Below are positions 1-10,169 of a stretch of 64,000 nt of DNA, piece after piece. The notes under the pieces were generated by a model. It searched no databases, had not been told where the DNA came from, and was given only the letters and a program-made list of their open reading frames with translations. The DNA lies in the NCBI GenBank assembly GCA_021848725.1, contig JAJZTS010000005.1:23431-87430 (forward strand), read 5' to 3'. Position 1 is the stretch's first letter. The number at the start of each line of letters is the position of its first letter. The DNA comes from Pseudomonadota bacterium. GTDB taxonomy: Bacteria > Pseudomonadota > Gammaproteobacteria > Burkholderiales > Thiobacillaceae. The translations under genes were made by a program, and so were the position numbers.

Positions 1-313
1 GGAGCGCAACTAGAACGGTCTGGTTCGCTGTAAATGTCCCCTCAATAATTTTGCTTTGTGGGTTTATAGTAAAGGCGAAAACCCCGGTCGAAATCGAACC
101 TGTACAACTACGTGTTGAACCGGTTGATGGTATAGTACCCACTGAAACCACATTGAAGGATTTAAGTTCTAGAACAACGTCTGAATATGACTGTGCGCCC
201 ACCTCAACTATTGGCAGAGTTAGCCGGTTGTTACTTACATCAAAAGTTGGGTTTGCAGCTATTGCCCATGAAGCAATGCACAGTAAATAAAGCCCGAATG
301 CATATTTTTTCAT
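1..313 (-). CDS. Secreted protein of unknown function, 3' end cut off by the window edge
   Basis: Reading the minus strand from 313 gives an open frame with no stop to the window edge (104 codons). The start ATG has a good ribosome binding site (GGGGAG, four bases upstream). The product begins with a classic signal peptide (MKKYAFGLYLLCIASWAIAA), so it is probably exported. The mature part reads NPTFDVSNNRLTLPIVEVG and onward, a beta-rich, Thr/Ser/Val-rich pattern seen in small secreted proteins of Betaproteobacteria; no catalytic motif is visible. It lies downstream of the gyrB-tail fragment in an AT-richer stretch. The gene is real by start signal, signal peptide and frame; its function is unknown. 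Confidence 0.72.
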   Translation of the reverse strand, partial: MKKYAFGLYLLCIASWAIAANPTFDVSNNRLTLPIVEVGAQSYSDVVLELKSFNVVSVGTIPSTGSTRSCTGSISTGVFAFTINPQSKIIEGTFTANQTVLVAL

Positions 314-393
314 TTTCTCCCCTTCGCTCACGGTTACGTTTGCAGATATACAAGGCCTTTCGACAGATACGACCGCCCGCAGAAAGCTTTTTT

Positions 394-469
394 AAACGTC
401 CAGGTTCCGTACACCCAGCGCATTGGTCTCGATGAAGCGTCGGCGCGGCTCGGCCTCTTCGCCCATCAG
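394..469 (-). pseudogene. Detached copy of the gyrB 3' end (76 bp)
   Basis: Bases 394-469 match the last 76 bases of the intact gyrB (1318-1393) at 70 of 76 positions in the same orientation. Translated in the gyrB frame it ends [17 protein letters not shown] followed by TAA. Five of the six differences are synonymous in that frame and the sixth is Val to Ala, so the copy diverged while it was still coding. No start or upstream gyrB sequence is attached. With the intact tail it forms direct repeats bracketing the DUF4926 and toxin-antitoxin genes, the layout expected when an element integrates at a gene's 3' end. Confidence 0.85.
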
Positions 470-681
470 ACCGCCCGGCGCTGCCGGTTGATGGAATGAT
501 GCAGCAGGAGCAAATCGGACTCCTTGAGCGCGGCCCTAGCATAGGCGCAGCCGTCGAGGTCGGCGAACTCGACCTCGAACACGCCCGGTTTCCATTCCTC
601 GACCAGCACTCCGACCAGGCCCTCGGGCAGGGATTGCTCGGGCAGGGCGTGCTTGAGTGCGACGGTATCGAACAGCTTCAT
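466..681 (-). CDS. DUF4926 domain-containing protein
   Basis: A 71-residue protein starting [16 protein letters not shown] and containing [17 protein letters not shown], the pattern of the small DUF4926 family, which is often found beside toxin-antitoxin and other accessory genes. Its molecular function is not known. Its stop codon (TGA, 466-468) lies inside the gyrB-tail copy, so the last few residues may have been set by the recombination that placed it there. It follows the ParE-type toxin on the same strand by about 60 bases. The family call rests on the recognisable N-terminal two thirds; the tail [11 protein letters not shown] is unusual. Confidence 0.75.
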   Translation of the reverse strand: MKLFDTVALKHALPEQSLPEGLVGVLVEEWKPGVFEVEFADLDGCAYARAALKESDLLLLHHSINRQRRAV

Positions 682-739
682 ACATGAACCTCACAAAAAG
701 CATAACAGTCGATTTGTTGATTATCCATTAAGGCACATC

Positions 740-1039
740 TCAGCCCCGTCGCAGCCGCTTGCCTAGCGATGCCGGATTCTGCCGACAATCCAGCACGGCG
801 ACCACCGTGACCAAATCGTCTTGCAGATCGTAGTAAATGGCGAAAGGAAACCGCTTGGCAAGCATCCTATACAAATGGCCGTAAGGCTTGGGGTGGATAC
901 CGGCATAAAGCAGCAGTGAGTCGATGTCTGCATAGAGGCTGTCTAGGAAGTAGCTGCCTATGCCGCGCTGCTGGCCCTCATAGAAAGCAAAGCCTTCGAG
1001 CAAATCTGCTTCCGCCGACCGCGCGATTTGCAGCCGCAT
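740..1039 (-). CDS. ParE/RelE-superfamily toxin
   Basis: A 99-residue protein starting at the ATG that shares one base with the stop of the upstream antitoxin gene (TAATG). The sequence has the ParE/RelE shape: an N-terminal strand and helix (ARSAEADLLEGFAFYE), a helix ending near HPKPYG, then the strands KRFPFAIYYDL and VTVVAVLDCRQNP. Such proteins act in the cytoplasm on gyrase (ParE type) or on ribosome-bound mRNA (RelE type) and are held inactive by the partner antitoxin. The overlap with the antitoxin implies translational coupling. Which target applies cannot be read from the sequence. Confidence 0.85.
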   Translation of the reverse strand: MRLQIARSAEADLLEGFAFYEGQQRGIGSYFLDSLYADIDSLLLYAGIHPKPYGHLYRMLAKRFPFAIYYDLQDDLVTVVAVLDCRQNPASLGKRLRRG

Positions 1040-1263
1040 TATGCCGTGCCGGCTTGCTCGCGAATTCGCTTCTTGGCTTCTTCCCACGGTGATATAGGCT
1101 CTTCACCGTTGGCGAGGCGGGCGATCCGCCGCTCGATTTCATCTTGGTGCCAGGCGGGCACTTCCGGGGCGCCCTGGGTTTCGCGGCATAGCGCATCCCA
1201 AAGGGATTCCATCAACTGGAGCTTTTCCGCTACGGGTAGGGATGCGATTTCCGGGTAGGCCAT
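1039..1263 (-). CDS. Addiction-module antitoxin component (TIGR02574-like)
   Basis: A 74-residue protein starting at the ATG at 1263, preceded by an excellent ribosome binding site (AGGAGG). The N-terminus (ASLPVAEKLQLMESLWDAL) is the pattern of the small putative addiction-module component family, in which this helix starts the protein and a charged C-terminal helix wraps the toxin. It directly precedes and overlaps the ParE-type toxin, the normal antitoxin-first order, so it likely neutralises that toxin and represses the operon. It begins only about 50 bases after the gyrB stop codon and may be partly co-transcribed with gyrB. Confidence 0.85.
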   Translation of the reverse strand: MAYPEIASLPVAEKLQLMESLWDALCRETQGAPEVPAWHQDEIERRIARLANGEEPISPWEEAKKRIREQAGTA

Positions 1264-1315
1264 GCTCGTCCTCCTTGGGCTTAGGCGGTCATAGTAGCCG
1301 CGCAAGCCTTCAACC

Positions 1316-3882
<2,567 letters not shown>

Positions 3883-4986
3883 TCAAATCCGCATCGGCAT
3901 CACGACGTAGCGGAAGTTTTCCTCGCCCGGCACCGTGATCAGCAGGCTGCTACTGGGGTCGCCGAAGGAGCACTGCACGGCCTCGCCGTCCAGGTTGTTC
4001 AGCACGTCTTGCAGATACTGGACGTTGAAGCCGATGTCGAGCGGCCCCTTGTCGTAGTCGATGTCCAGTTCTTCCTGGGCCTCTTCCTGCTCGTTGTTGC
4101 TACAGGCAATGCGCAGGCTGCCGGAAGTAAGCGCTAACCTTACACCGCGATATTTCTCGTTGGTCAGGATCGCCGCGCGGGTGAGCGATTGGTTGAACAA
4201 CTGCCGGCCGATACTGAAGTCCTTGTCGTGGCCGACCGGGATGACCCGCTGGTAGTCAGGGAACTTGCCATCGACCACCTTGCTGCGCAGCTCGAAGTGG
4301 CTGCCGCGGACCACGACTTGATTGGGACTGACCTGGACCTCGACCGCTTCGTCGCTGTCGCCCAAGAGTTTGATCAGTTCGACCACAGCCTTGCGCGGCA
4401 GGATGACTTCCAAGTCTTTGGCCAGGCTGCCGTCCAGCTTGGCCGAATCCACCGCCAAGCGATGACCGTCGGTCGCGGCCACGGTGACCTGGCCATCTTT
4501 CAGTTGCAGCAGCATGCCGTTCAGATAAAACCGGATGTCCTGCACCGCCATGGCGTACTGTACCCGGGCCAGCAGGTGGCGCAGCACGCGCTGGGGCAGG
4601 TTGAAGCTGACGCCTTCGCCTTCGGGAATTTGCAAGCGCGGGAAATCGCGGGCCGGCAAGGTCTGTAGATTAAACCGGCTCTTGCCGGCCGCCAGCTTGA
4701 GTTGCTCGCCGGTCAACTCTAGACCGATATCGGATTCAGGCAGCGAGCGGCAAATATCCAGCAGTTTGCGGGCAGAAACAGTAAACGCCGTGTCTTTGGC
4801 CGCGGCTTCGTCGGCCCAGGCCGTCAGTTGCAATTCCAGGTCGGTCGCGATGAACGCGGCCTTGCCGTCGACCGACTCGATCAGGACATTGGACAGGATG
4901 GGCAGGGTGTGTTTGCGTTCGACGACACCGATCACGGCCTGCAAAGGTTTGAGGATTGCCTCTTTGCCAGTTTTCAGAACAAGCAT
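3883..4986 (-). CDS. dnaN: DNA polymerase III sliding clamp (beta subunit)
   Basis: The 367-residue ring subunit that tethers DNA polymerase III to DNA. It starts MLVLKTGKEAILKPLQAVIG, has the HTLPILSNVLIE segment of domain 1 and ends NFRYVVMPMRI, the C-terminal strand near the client-binding pocket. Length matches the family. The start has an AGGAAG ribosome binding site. It lies downstream of dnaA across a 200 bp DnaA-box spacer and upstream of gyrB, the common betaproteobacterial order without recF. Confidence 0.97.
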   Translation of the reverse strand: MLVLKTGKEAILKPLQAVIGVVERKHTLPILSNVLIESVDGKAAFIATDLELQLTAWADEAAAKDTAFTVSARKLLDICRSLPESDIGLELTGEQLKLAAGKSRFNLQTLPARDFPRLQIPEGEGVSFNLPQRVLRHLLARVQYAMAVQDIRFYLNGMLLQLKDGQVTVAATDGHRLAVDSAKLDGSLAKDLEVILPRKAVVELIKLLGDSDEAVEVQVSPNQVVVRGSHFELRSKVVDGKFPDYQRVIPVGHDKDFSIGRQLFNQSLTRAAILTNEKYRGVRLALTSGSLRIACSNNEQEEAQEELDIDYDKGPLDIGFNVQYLQDVLNNLDGEAVQCSFGDPSSSLLITVPGEENFRYVVMPMRI

Positions 4987-5186
4987 AAGAAATCTTCCTG
5001 ATGTTAATGATTAGGCGCTTACGTTTCTCTGGATAAGCGTTAAAAACACTTCAAAATTATACAGTTAACTTGTGGGCAAGTCTCTGGGCCGAACTGTGGA
5101 TAGCTGTGAAAAGTTGTGGATAAATAATCGCTGCAGGCTTGGCTTGTCCACATTGTCCACATTTCATCCTTGGTTTACCCACAGGT
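4987..5186. other. Probable replication origin (oriC) between dnaN and dnaA
   Basis: A 200 bp AT-rich spacer holds a cluster of DnaA boxes: one perfect TGTGGATAA at 5115-5123 (complement TTATCCACA), and one-mismatch boxes at 5028-5036, 5095-5103, 5144-5152, 5153-5161 (two in tandem) and 5175-5183. Nearby AT-rich DNA (about 5036-5070) could be the unwinding element. Position between dnaA and dnaN and three parS sites within 9 kb support an origin. It also carries the dnaN 5' region. A strand-skew calculation would settle it. Confidence 0.8.
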
Positions 5187-6536
5187 TTATCCCGTTAAAA
5201 CTTGCACCAAGAGGTTGTAATCGCGCCGGATGGTGAGGTCCGACCCCTTCAATTCTTCGATCTTGCGGCAGGCATGGATGACCGTGGTGTGGTCGCGGCC
5301 ACCGAAGGCCTGGCCGATCTCGGGCAGGCTCATGTCGGTGAGTTCCTTGGCCAAATGCATCGCAACCTGCCTGGGGCGCGCCAAATTCCGGGTGCGCTTC
5401 TTCGTGTACATATCGGCGACCTTGATTTTATAGAAATCGGCCACGGTTTTCTGGATGTTTTCGATCGAGATCTGCCGGTTCTGTACAGCGAGCAAATCCT
5501 TTAGCGCCTCCTTGGCCAGTTCGACCGAGATCGGCTGCTGGTGGAAACGGGCATAGGCCATGACCCGCTTCAAAGCCCCTTCCAATTCGCGCACGTTGGA
5601 GCGAATCTGCTTGGCGATGAAGAAGGCCGAGGCCTCGTCCAGGGTTTCGACCTCCTGCTTGGCCTTGTTCAGCAGGATGGCCACGCGCATCTCCAGCTCG
5701 GGCGGCTCCAGCATCACGGTCAGGCCCCAGCTGAAGCGCGATTTCAGCCGTTCCTCGATGCCTTCCAGGTCTTTCGGGAAGGTGTCGCTGGTGATGATCA
5801 CTTGCTTGCCCGATTCGATCAGGCTGTTGAAGGTGTAGAAGAATTCTTCCTGGGTGCGGTCCTTGCCGGCGAAAAACTGGATGTCGTCGATCAGCAGCAG
5901 GTCGAGCGAATCGTATTTGCGCTTGAAGTCTTCGAACGACTTGGTGCGAATGGCACGCACCATGTCGGAGAAATAGCGCTCGGCATGGATGTAGCGCACG
6001 ATGCTACGGCGGTTTTTTTCCAATACCTGATTGCCGATGGCTTGGATCAAGTGGGTCTTGCCCAAGCCGACGCCACCGTAGACGAACAGCGGGTTGTAGC
6101 CGGCACCTGGATTGTCGGCGACTTGCAAGGCCGCGGCGCGGGCGAGTTCGTTGGCCTTGCCGCGGACAAAGCTATCGAAGTTGAACAAGGGGTTCAGTCG
6201 ACTGTCGTCGATGACCACGGGGCCGCTGCGCGGTGCCGGCGGCGCTTCGCTCGGTTTGGCTTCGGTTTGTATAGCCGGCGCCGGTGCGGCGCCGGCCTTG
6301 GCTTCGGTAATGACCAGTTCGATCGGATAGCCTTGCTCGAAGAAGGCGCGGGCGAGCTGCTCGATCTGGTTGATGTAGCGGTCTTTCACCCACTGCGCGA
6401 CGAAGCGGTTCGGCGCCTTGACCACGACTTTTTCCGCCTCCACGTCCACCGCCAGAGGTCGAATCCAGGTGTTCAACTGCTGGTCGGTGAGGGTGCCTTG
6501 AAAGTGATCCAGGCAATGGGTCCAGAAATCCGGCAT
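5187..6536 (-). CDS. dnaA: Chromosomal replication initiator protein DnaA
   Basis: A 449-residue AAA+ initiator that binds DnaA boxes and opens oriC. Domain I starts [21 protein letters not shown]; an Ala/Pro-rich linker follows (about residues 85-110); domain III has Walker [10 protein letters not shown] (around residue 155) and Walker [11 protein letters not shown]; domain IV has the helix-turn-helix signature [15 protein letters not shown] near the C-terminus. Length is typical for Betaproteobacteria. It diverges from rpmH, and reads toward the DnaA-box spacer. The intergenic region carries an extended -10-like TGTTAGAAT on the minus strand (around 6581-6589) that could serve dnaA. Confidence 0.98.
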   Translation of the reverse strand: MPDFWTHCLDHFQGTLTDQQLNTWIRPLAVDVEAEKVVVKAPNRFVAQWVKDRYINQIEQLARAFFEQGYPIELVITEAKAGAAPAPAIQTEAKPSEAPPAPRSGPVVIDDSRLNPLFNFDSFVRGKANELARAAALQVADNPGAGYNPLFVYGGVGLGKTHLIQAIGNQVLEKNRRSIVRYIHAERYFSDMVRAIRTKSFEDFKRKYDSLDLLLIDDIQFFAGKDRTQEEFFYTFNSLIESGKQVIITSDTFPKDLEGIEERLKSRFSWGLTVMLEPPELEMRVAILLNKAKQEVETLDEASAFFIAKQIRSNVRELEGALKRVMAYARFHQQPISVELAKEALKDLLAVQNRQISIENIQKTVADFYKIKVADMYTKKRTRNLARPRQVAMHLAKELTDMSLPEIGQAFGGRDHTTVIHACRKIEELKGSDLTIRRDYNLLVQVLTG

Positions 6537-6622
6537 GGAGGATGCTTAGCGCTTGAAGACGATCACGGATCGGGGCCGCCATTCTAACATCGCGCACCGC
6601 CCGCGTACCGGCGACAAAAGGT

Positions 6623-6652
6623 TTGACAAAATAGGGGTTTACCCTGTCTAAT
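6623..6652 (+). promoter_or_regulatory. Likely rpmH promoter
   Basis: TTGACA (6623-6628) is followed after 18 bases by TCTAAT (6647-6652), which overlaps TAATAC. The start codon of rpmH is 38 bases further on. The perfect -35 fits strong expression of a ribosomal protein operon. Confidence 0.65.
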
Positions 6653-6690
6653 ACGCGCCTTTTCTTCAAAGCGAATTCGGGTAAAGCAAA

Positions 6691-6825
6691 ATGAAACGCA
6701 CCTACCAGCCCTCCAAGATTCGTCGTGCGCGCACCCATGGTTTCCGCGCCCGCATGGCCACCAAAGGCGGCCGCGCCGTGATCAACGCCCGACGCGCCAA
6801 AGGCCGTAAGCGCTTGGCCGTTTGA
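6691..6825 (+). CDS. rpmH: 50S ribosomal protein L34
   Basis: A 44-residue, Arg/Lys-rich protein, [18 protein letters not shown] to GRKRLAV, matching L34 along its whole length. It is a structural protein of the large ribosomal subunit. It opens the rpmH-rnpA-yidC-mnmE run, divergent from dnaA. Its TGA stop overlaps the TTG start of rnpA by four bases, so the two are translationally coupled. Confidence 0.97.
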   Translation: MKRTYQPSKIRRARTHGFRARMATKGGRAVINARRAKGRKRLAV

Positions 6826-7202
6826 GCGCAACGCCTGCTCGGCCGCATACCTTCGGCCGAGACAAAAAGCTTCACGAAACGGATGAGTTTTCATCCGTTT
6901 TTCGTTTCAGATGTGCCCAGCGCGGCACCCTTCTCGATGTCTTGGCCCGGCCCAATCGCTTGCACCACCCCAGGCTGGGCATGGTGATCGCGCGCAAGAT
7001 TTTGCGTCGGGCGGTGGATCGAAACCGCTTGCGACGCATCCTAAGAGAACTATTCCGGCATTCGCAGCACGATCTGACCGCGCTCGACATCGTGGTTCGG
7101 CTCAAGCGCGCCGCGCCGGAAAGCGATCTTAAGGAAGAATTCGGCCGATTGCTGCTAGCATGCCGGTCTTGTGCCAATACTTCAGCCTCGAATACCAAGT
7201 AA
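6822..7202 (+). CDS. rnpA: Ribonuclease P protein component
   Basis: The 126-residue protein cofactor of RNase P, which trims tRNA 5' leaders. The diagnostic basic stretch [19 protein letters not shown] (about residues 58-76) is the RNR motif of the family. The start is a TTG that overlaps the rpmH stop (TTGA); no later in-frame start keeps the conserved N-terminal part. The 5' coding region carries a perfect 10 bp hairpin with a T-rich downstream side (6877-6905). The C-terminal tail ([14 protein letters not shown]) is not conserved and sits where yidD normally begins. Confidence 0.95.
   Translation: MSATPARPHTFGRDKKLHETDEFSSVFRFRCAQRGTLLDVLARPNRLHHPRLGMVIARKILRRAVDRNRLRRILRELFRHSQHDLTALDIVVRLKRAAPESDLKEEFGRLLLACRSCANTSASNTK
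6877..6905 (+). terminator. Terminator-like hairpin inside rnpA (attenuator candidate)
   Basis: AAACGGATGA (6877-6886) pairs perfectly with TCATCCGTTT (6891-6900) across a GTTT loop, and the sequence continues TTCGTTTC. This is the shape of an intrinsic terminator, only about 50 bases into rnpA. It could lower rnpA and yidC transcription relative to rpmH, as reported for the rpmH-rnpA operon of enteric bacteria. Activity here is an inference. Confidence 0.6.
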
Positions 7203-7204
7203 AC

Positions 7205-8842
7205 ATGGATACCCAGCGCCTCATCGCCTTTGCCGTTTTTTCCTTCTCTTTGCTGATGTTGTGGGAGGCTTGGCAGGACTACAACAAGCCTAAAGAAGCC
7301 ATCGTGGCGCAGCAAGCCGCCGCCACACCGTCCGCCTTGCCAACCCCCGGCCAGTCTCTGCAAACAGCGGAGACAGCGAAGGCCGCGCCGAGCGGCGGTG
7401 CAGTCAAAGGCGCGCGGGCGGTAATCAAGACCGACATGTTGACGGCGGTGATCGATGCCAACGGTGGCGACATCCGCGAACTCGAATTCAGCCATTTCCG
7501 CAACGATGAAGACAAGACGCAGCCGTTCAAGTTGTTCGAAGAACGCGAGGGCCGCAATTATTTCGCCCAGTCCGGCCTGATCGGCAAGGACCTGCCTAAC
7601 CACAAGACCGTGTATGAATTGCTGCCGGGCGACTATGAACTGAAACCGGGCCAGGATACGGTGAAACTCAGCCTGCGGGCCGTGTCCGGTGGCGCCGAGG
7701 TGGTGAAGACCTATACCTTCCACCGGGGCAGCTATGTGGTGGAGGTCGCGCAGACGGTGCACAACCTGGGCCAGACCCCGCTCGAGGCGTATCCCTACTA
7801 CCAACTGCTGCGCAATGGTTTGCCGCCCGAAGGCCAGGGCCGGTTCATGTCTACCTTCACCGGCCCGGCGCAATACACCGAGGCCGGCAAGTACCACAAG
7901 ATCGATTTCAAGAAGATCGCCGAAGGCAAGGCGGAGCTGACCAAGCAGGCGCAGGATGGCTGGATCGGCATGGTCCAGCATCACTTCGTCTCGGCCTGGC
8001 TGACCGCTAAACCCGAAGATACCGAGCATCGCGAGTTCTATACCCGGGCCCTGGGCAATGATGAATATGCCGCTGGCATGATCCTGTCGGCCATGAAACT
8101 GGCGCCGGGAGAGAGCAAGCGTGCGGAAACCCGCCTTTATGCCGGCCCGCAGGAACAGGAAAAGCTCAAGACCCTGGCCCCCGGCCTCGACCTGGTGGTC
8201 GATTACGGCTGGCTGCACGTGTTGGCCTACCCCTTGTTCATGCTGCTTAGCTGGCTGCATAAGCTGGTGGCGAACTGGGGTGTCGCCATCGTGCTGCTCA
8301 CGGTGTTGATCAAGGCCGCCTTCTACCCGCTCTCCGCCGCGAGCTACAAATCGATGGCCCAGATGCGCAAGCTGAGCCCACGCCTGCAAAGCCTCAAGGA
8401 GAAGTTCGGCGACGACCGGCAGAAGATGCACGAGGCCATGATGAAGATTTACCAGGAGGAAAAGATCAACCCGCTCGGCGGTTGTCTGCCCATCCTGGTC
8501 CAGATCCCGGTGTTCATCGCGTTGTACTGGGTCCTGTTGGGCGCGGTCGAGTTGCGCCAGGCGCCATTCGCCTTGTGGATCACCGACTTGTCGGCCAAGG
8601 ACCCTTACTATGTGTTGCCGGTCGTGATGGCCATCACCATGTTCCTGCAGCAACGCTTGAGCCCGACCCCGCCCGATCCGGTGCAGGCCAAGGTCATGAT
8701 GGTCATGCCCATTGTGTTCTCGGTGTTCTTCTTCTTCTTCCCGGCCGGCCTGGTGCTGTACTGGTTGGTCAACAACGTGCTGTCGATCCTGCAGCAGTGG
8801 CGCATCAACACCGTCATCGCGCGTGCCGACCGGAAGAAATAG
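7205..8842 (+). CDS. yidC: Membrane protein insertase YidC
   Basis: A 545-residue inner-membrane insertase that works alone or with SecYEG. The N-terminal membrane segment ([19 protein letters not shown]) is followed by a large periplasmic beta domain (about residues 70-330) and the conserved C-terminal insertase core, with [20 protein letters not shown], the cytoplasmic coiled stretch [19 protein letters not shown] and final membrane helices ending near [11 protein letters not shown]. The start chosen is the ATG just after the rnpA stop; an upstream ATG in the same frame would overlap rnpA. YidD, usually between rnpA and yidC, is absent. Confidence 0.97.
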   Translation: MDTQRLIAFAVFSFSLLMLWEAWQDYNKPKEAIVAQQAAATPSALPTPGQSLQTAETAKAAPSGGAVKGARAVIKTDMLTAVIDANGGDIRELEFSHFRNDEDKTQPFKLFEEREGRNYFAQSGLIGKDLPNHKTVYELLPGDYELKPGQDTVKLSLRAVSGGAEVVKTYTFHRGSYVVEVAQTVHNLGQTPLEAYPYYQLLRNGLPPEGQGRFMSTFTGPAQYTEAGKYHKIDFKKIAEGKAELTKQAQDGWIGMVQHHFVSAWLTAKPEDTEHREFYTRALGNDEYAAGMILSAMKLAPGESKRAETRLYAGPQEQEKLKTLAPGLDLVVDYGWLHVLAYPLFMLLSWLHKLVANWGVAIVLLTVLIKAAFYPLSAASYKSMAQMRKLSPRLQSLKEKFGDDRQKMHEAMMKIYQEEKINPLGGCLPILVQIPVFIALYWVLLGAVELRQAPFALWITDLSAKDPYYVLPVVMAITMFLQQRLSPTPPDPVQAKVMMVMPIVFSVFFFFFPAGLVLYWLVNNVLSILQQWRINTVIARADRKK

Positions 8843-10163
8843 CGACCTTATCGCTGCCATCGCCACCGCGCCCGGGCGCGGTGGCATCGGCGTGGTCCGC
8901 GTGTCCGGACCGGACCTAGCCGCGGTCATCCAGGGCATTACCGGCCGCACGCTGACCCCCCGCTTGGCGACCTACGCCCGCTTTCTCGACGCGCTTGGCG
9001 CGACCCTGGACGAGGGCATCGCCCTCTATTTCCCCGGCCCACACTCCTTTACCGGCGAGCACGTACTGGAACTCCAGGGTCACGGCGGCCCGCAGGTCTT
9101 GCAATTGGTGCTCCAGCGCTGCCTGGACTTGGGCGCGCGCCTGGCCGAGCCGGGCGAGTTTTCCCGCCGCGCCTTTCTCAACGGCAAGATCGATTTGGCC
9201 CAGGCCGAAGCCATCGCCGACCTGATCGATGCCCAGAGCCAGGCGGCGGCGCGCTCGGCCGTGCGCTCCTTGGCCGGCGAGTTCTCGCGCCGGGTGCGCG
9301 AGTTGGTCGATGCCTTGATCCATTTGCGCATGTTGGTCGAGTCGACCTTGGATTTTCCCGAAGAAGAGATCGACTTCCTGAAACAGGCCGATGCCTGGGG
9401 TCGGCTTCAGGCGATACAAGCCACGCTGGCGGCGGTGCGGCAAGAAGCAAAGCAGGGCGCCTTGCTGCGCGAAGGCCTGAATGTGGTGCTGATCGGCCAG
9501 CCCAACGTCGGCAAGTCCAGCCTGCTCAACCAGTTGGCCGGTTACGAGGCGGCCATTGTCACCGAGATCGCCGGCACCACCCGCGACACCGTGCGCGAGG
9601 CGATCCAGATCGACGGCGTGCCCGTGCACGTGATCGATACCGCCGGCCTGCGCGAGACGGCCGATGCCGTGGAAAAGATCGGCATCGAGCGGACCTGGGC
9701 GGCCGTGGCCAAGGCCGATGTCGCCTTGCTACTGGTCGATGCCGCGCACGGCGTCGGCCCGCAAGAACAGGCCATCCTCGGCCGGCTGCCCGCCATCCCC
9801 TTGATCACGCTGCACAACAAGATCGATTTGGCCGCGGAATCGCCACGCTGCACCGCCGATGGCCGGGAGATTTGGCTATCGGCCAAGACCGGGACGGGCA
9901 TGGCGCTTTTGCGTAAACAACTGCTCATGGCCGCCGGCTGGCAAGCGGCGGGCGAAGGCGCTTTCATGGCCCGCGGCCGGCATCTGGAGGCCTTGCATCG
10001 TGCCGGCGTTCACCTCGACCAGGCCCAGGCCGCCGGCGAGCGCTTGGAGCTGTTCGCCGAGGAATTGCGCTTGGCGCAGGAGGCCTTGAACGAGATCACC
10101 GGCGAGTTCACCGCCGACGACCTGCTCGGCCGCATCTTCAGTCAATTTTGCATCGGGAAATAA
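8823..10163 (+). CDS. mnmE: tRNA modification GTPase MnmE
   Basis: A 446-residue GTPase that with MnmG makes the 5-carboxymethylaminomethyl modification of wobble uridine in certain tRNAs. The N-terminal folate-binding domain starts [20 protein letters not shown]; the G domain has GQPNVGKSS (G1), DTAGLRET (G3) and NKID (G4); the protein ends FCIGK, the CxGK catalytic tail. The only start that keeps the conserved N-terminus is the GTG at 8823, 20 bases inside yidC, which would give [12 protein letters not shown]. There is no ATG. Translation is probably coupled to yidC. MnmG is encoded 4 kb downstream. Confidence 0.95.
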   Translation: MPTGRNSDLIAAIATAPGRGGIGVVRVSGPDLAAVIQGITGRTLTPRLATYARFLDALGATLDEGIALYFPGPHSFTGEHVLELQGHGGPQVLQLVLQRCLDLGARLAEPGEFSRRAFLNGKIDLAQAEAIADLIDAQSQAAARSAVRSLAGEFSRRVRELVDALIHLRMLVESTLDFPEEEIDFLKQADAWGRLQAIQATLAAVRQEAKQGALLREGLNVVLIGQPNVGKSSLLNQLAGYEAAIVTEIAGTTRDTVREAIQIDGVPVHVIDTAGLRETADAVEKIGIERTWAAVAKADVALLLVDAAHGVGPQEQAILGRLPAIPLITLHNKIDLAAESPRCTADGREIWLSAKTGTGMALLRKQLLMAAGWQAAGEGAFMARGRHLEALHRAGVHLDQAQAAGERLELFAEELRLAQEALNEITGEFTADDLLGRIFSQFCIGK

Positions 10164-10169
10164 GCCGTC

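Noticed and set aside
51..290. 79-codon plus-strand frame at the left edge
   Set aside because: The opposite strand has a better ribosome binding site, signal peptide and longer open frame.
6872..8950. Long minus-strand frame opposite rnpA-yidC
   Set aside because: It runs antisense to two clear conserved genes and shows no family pattern.
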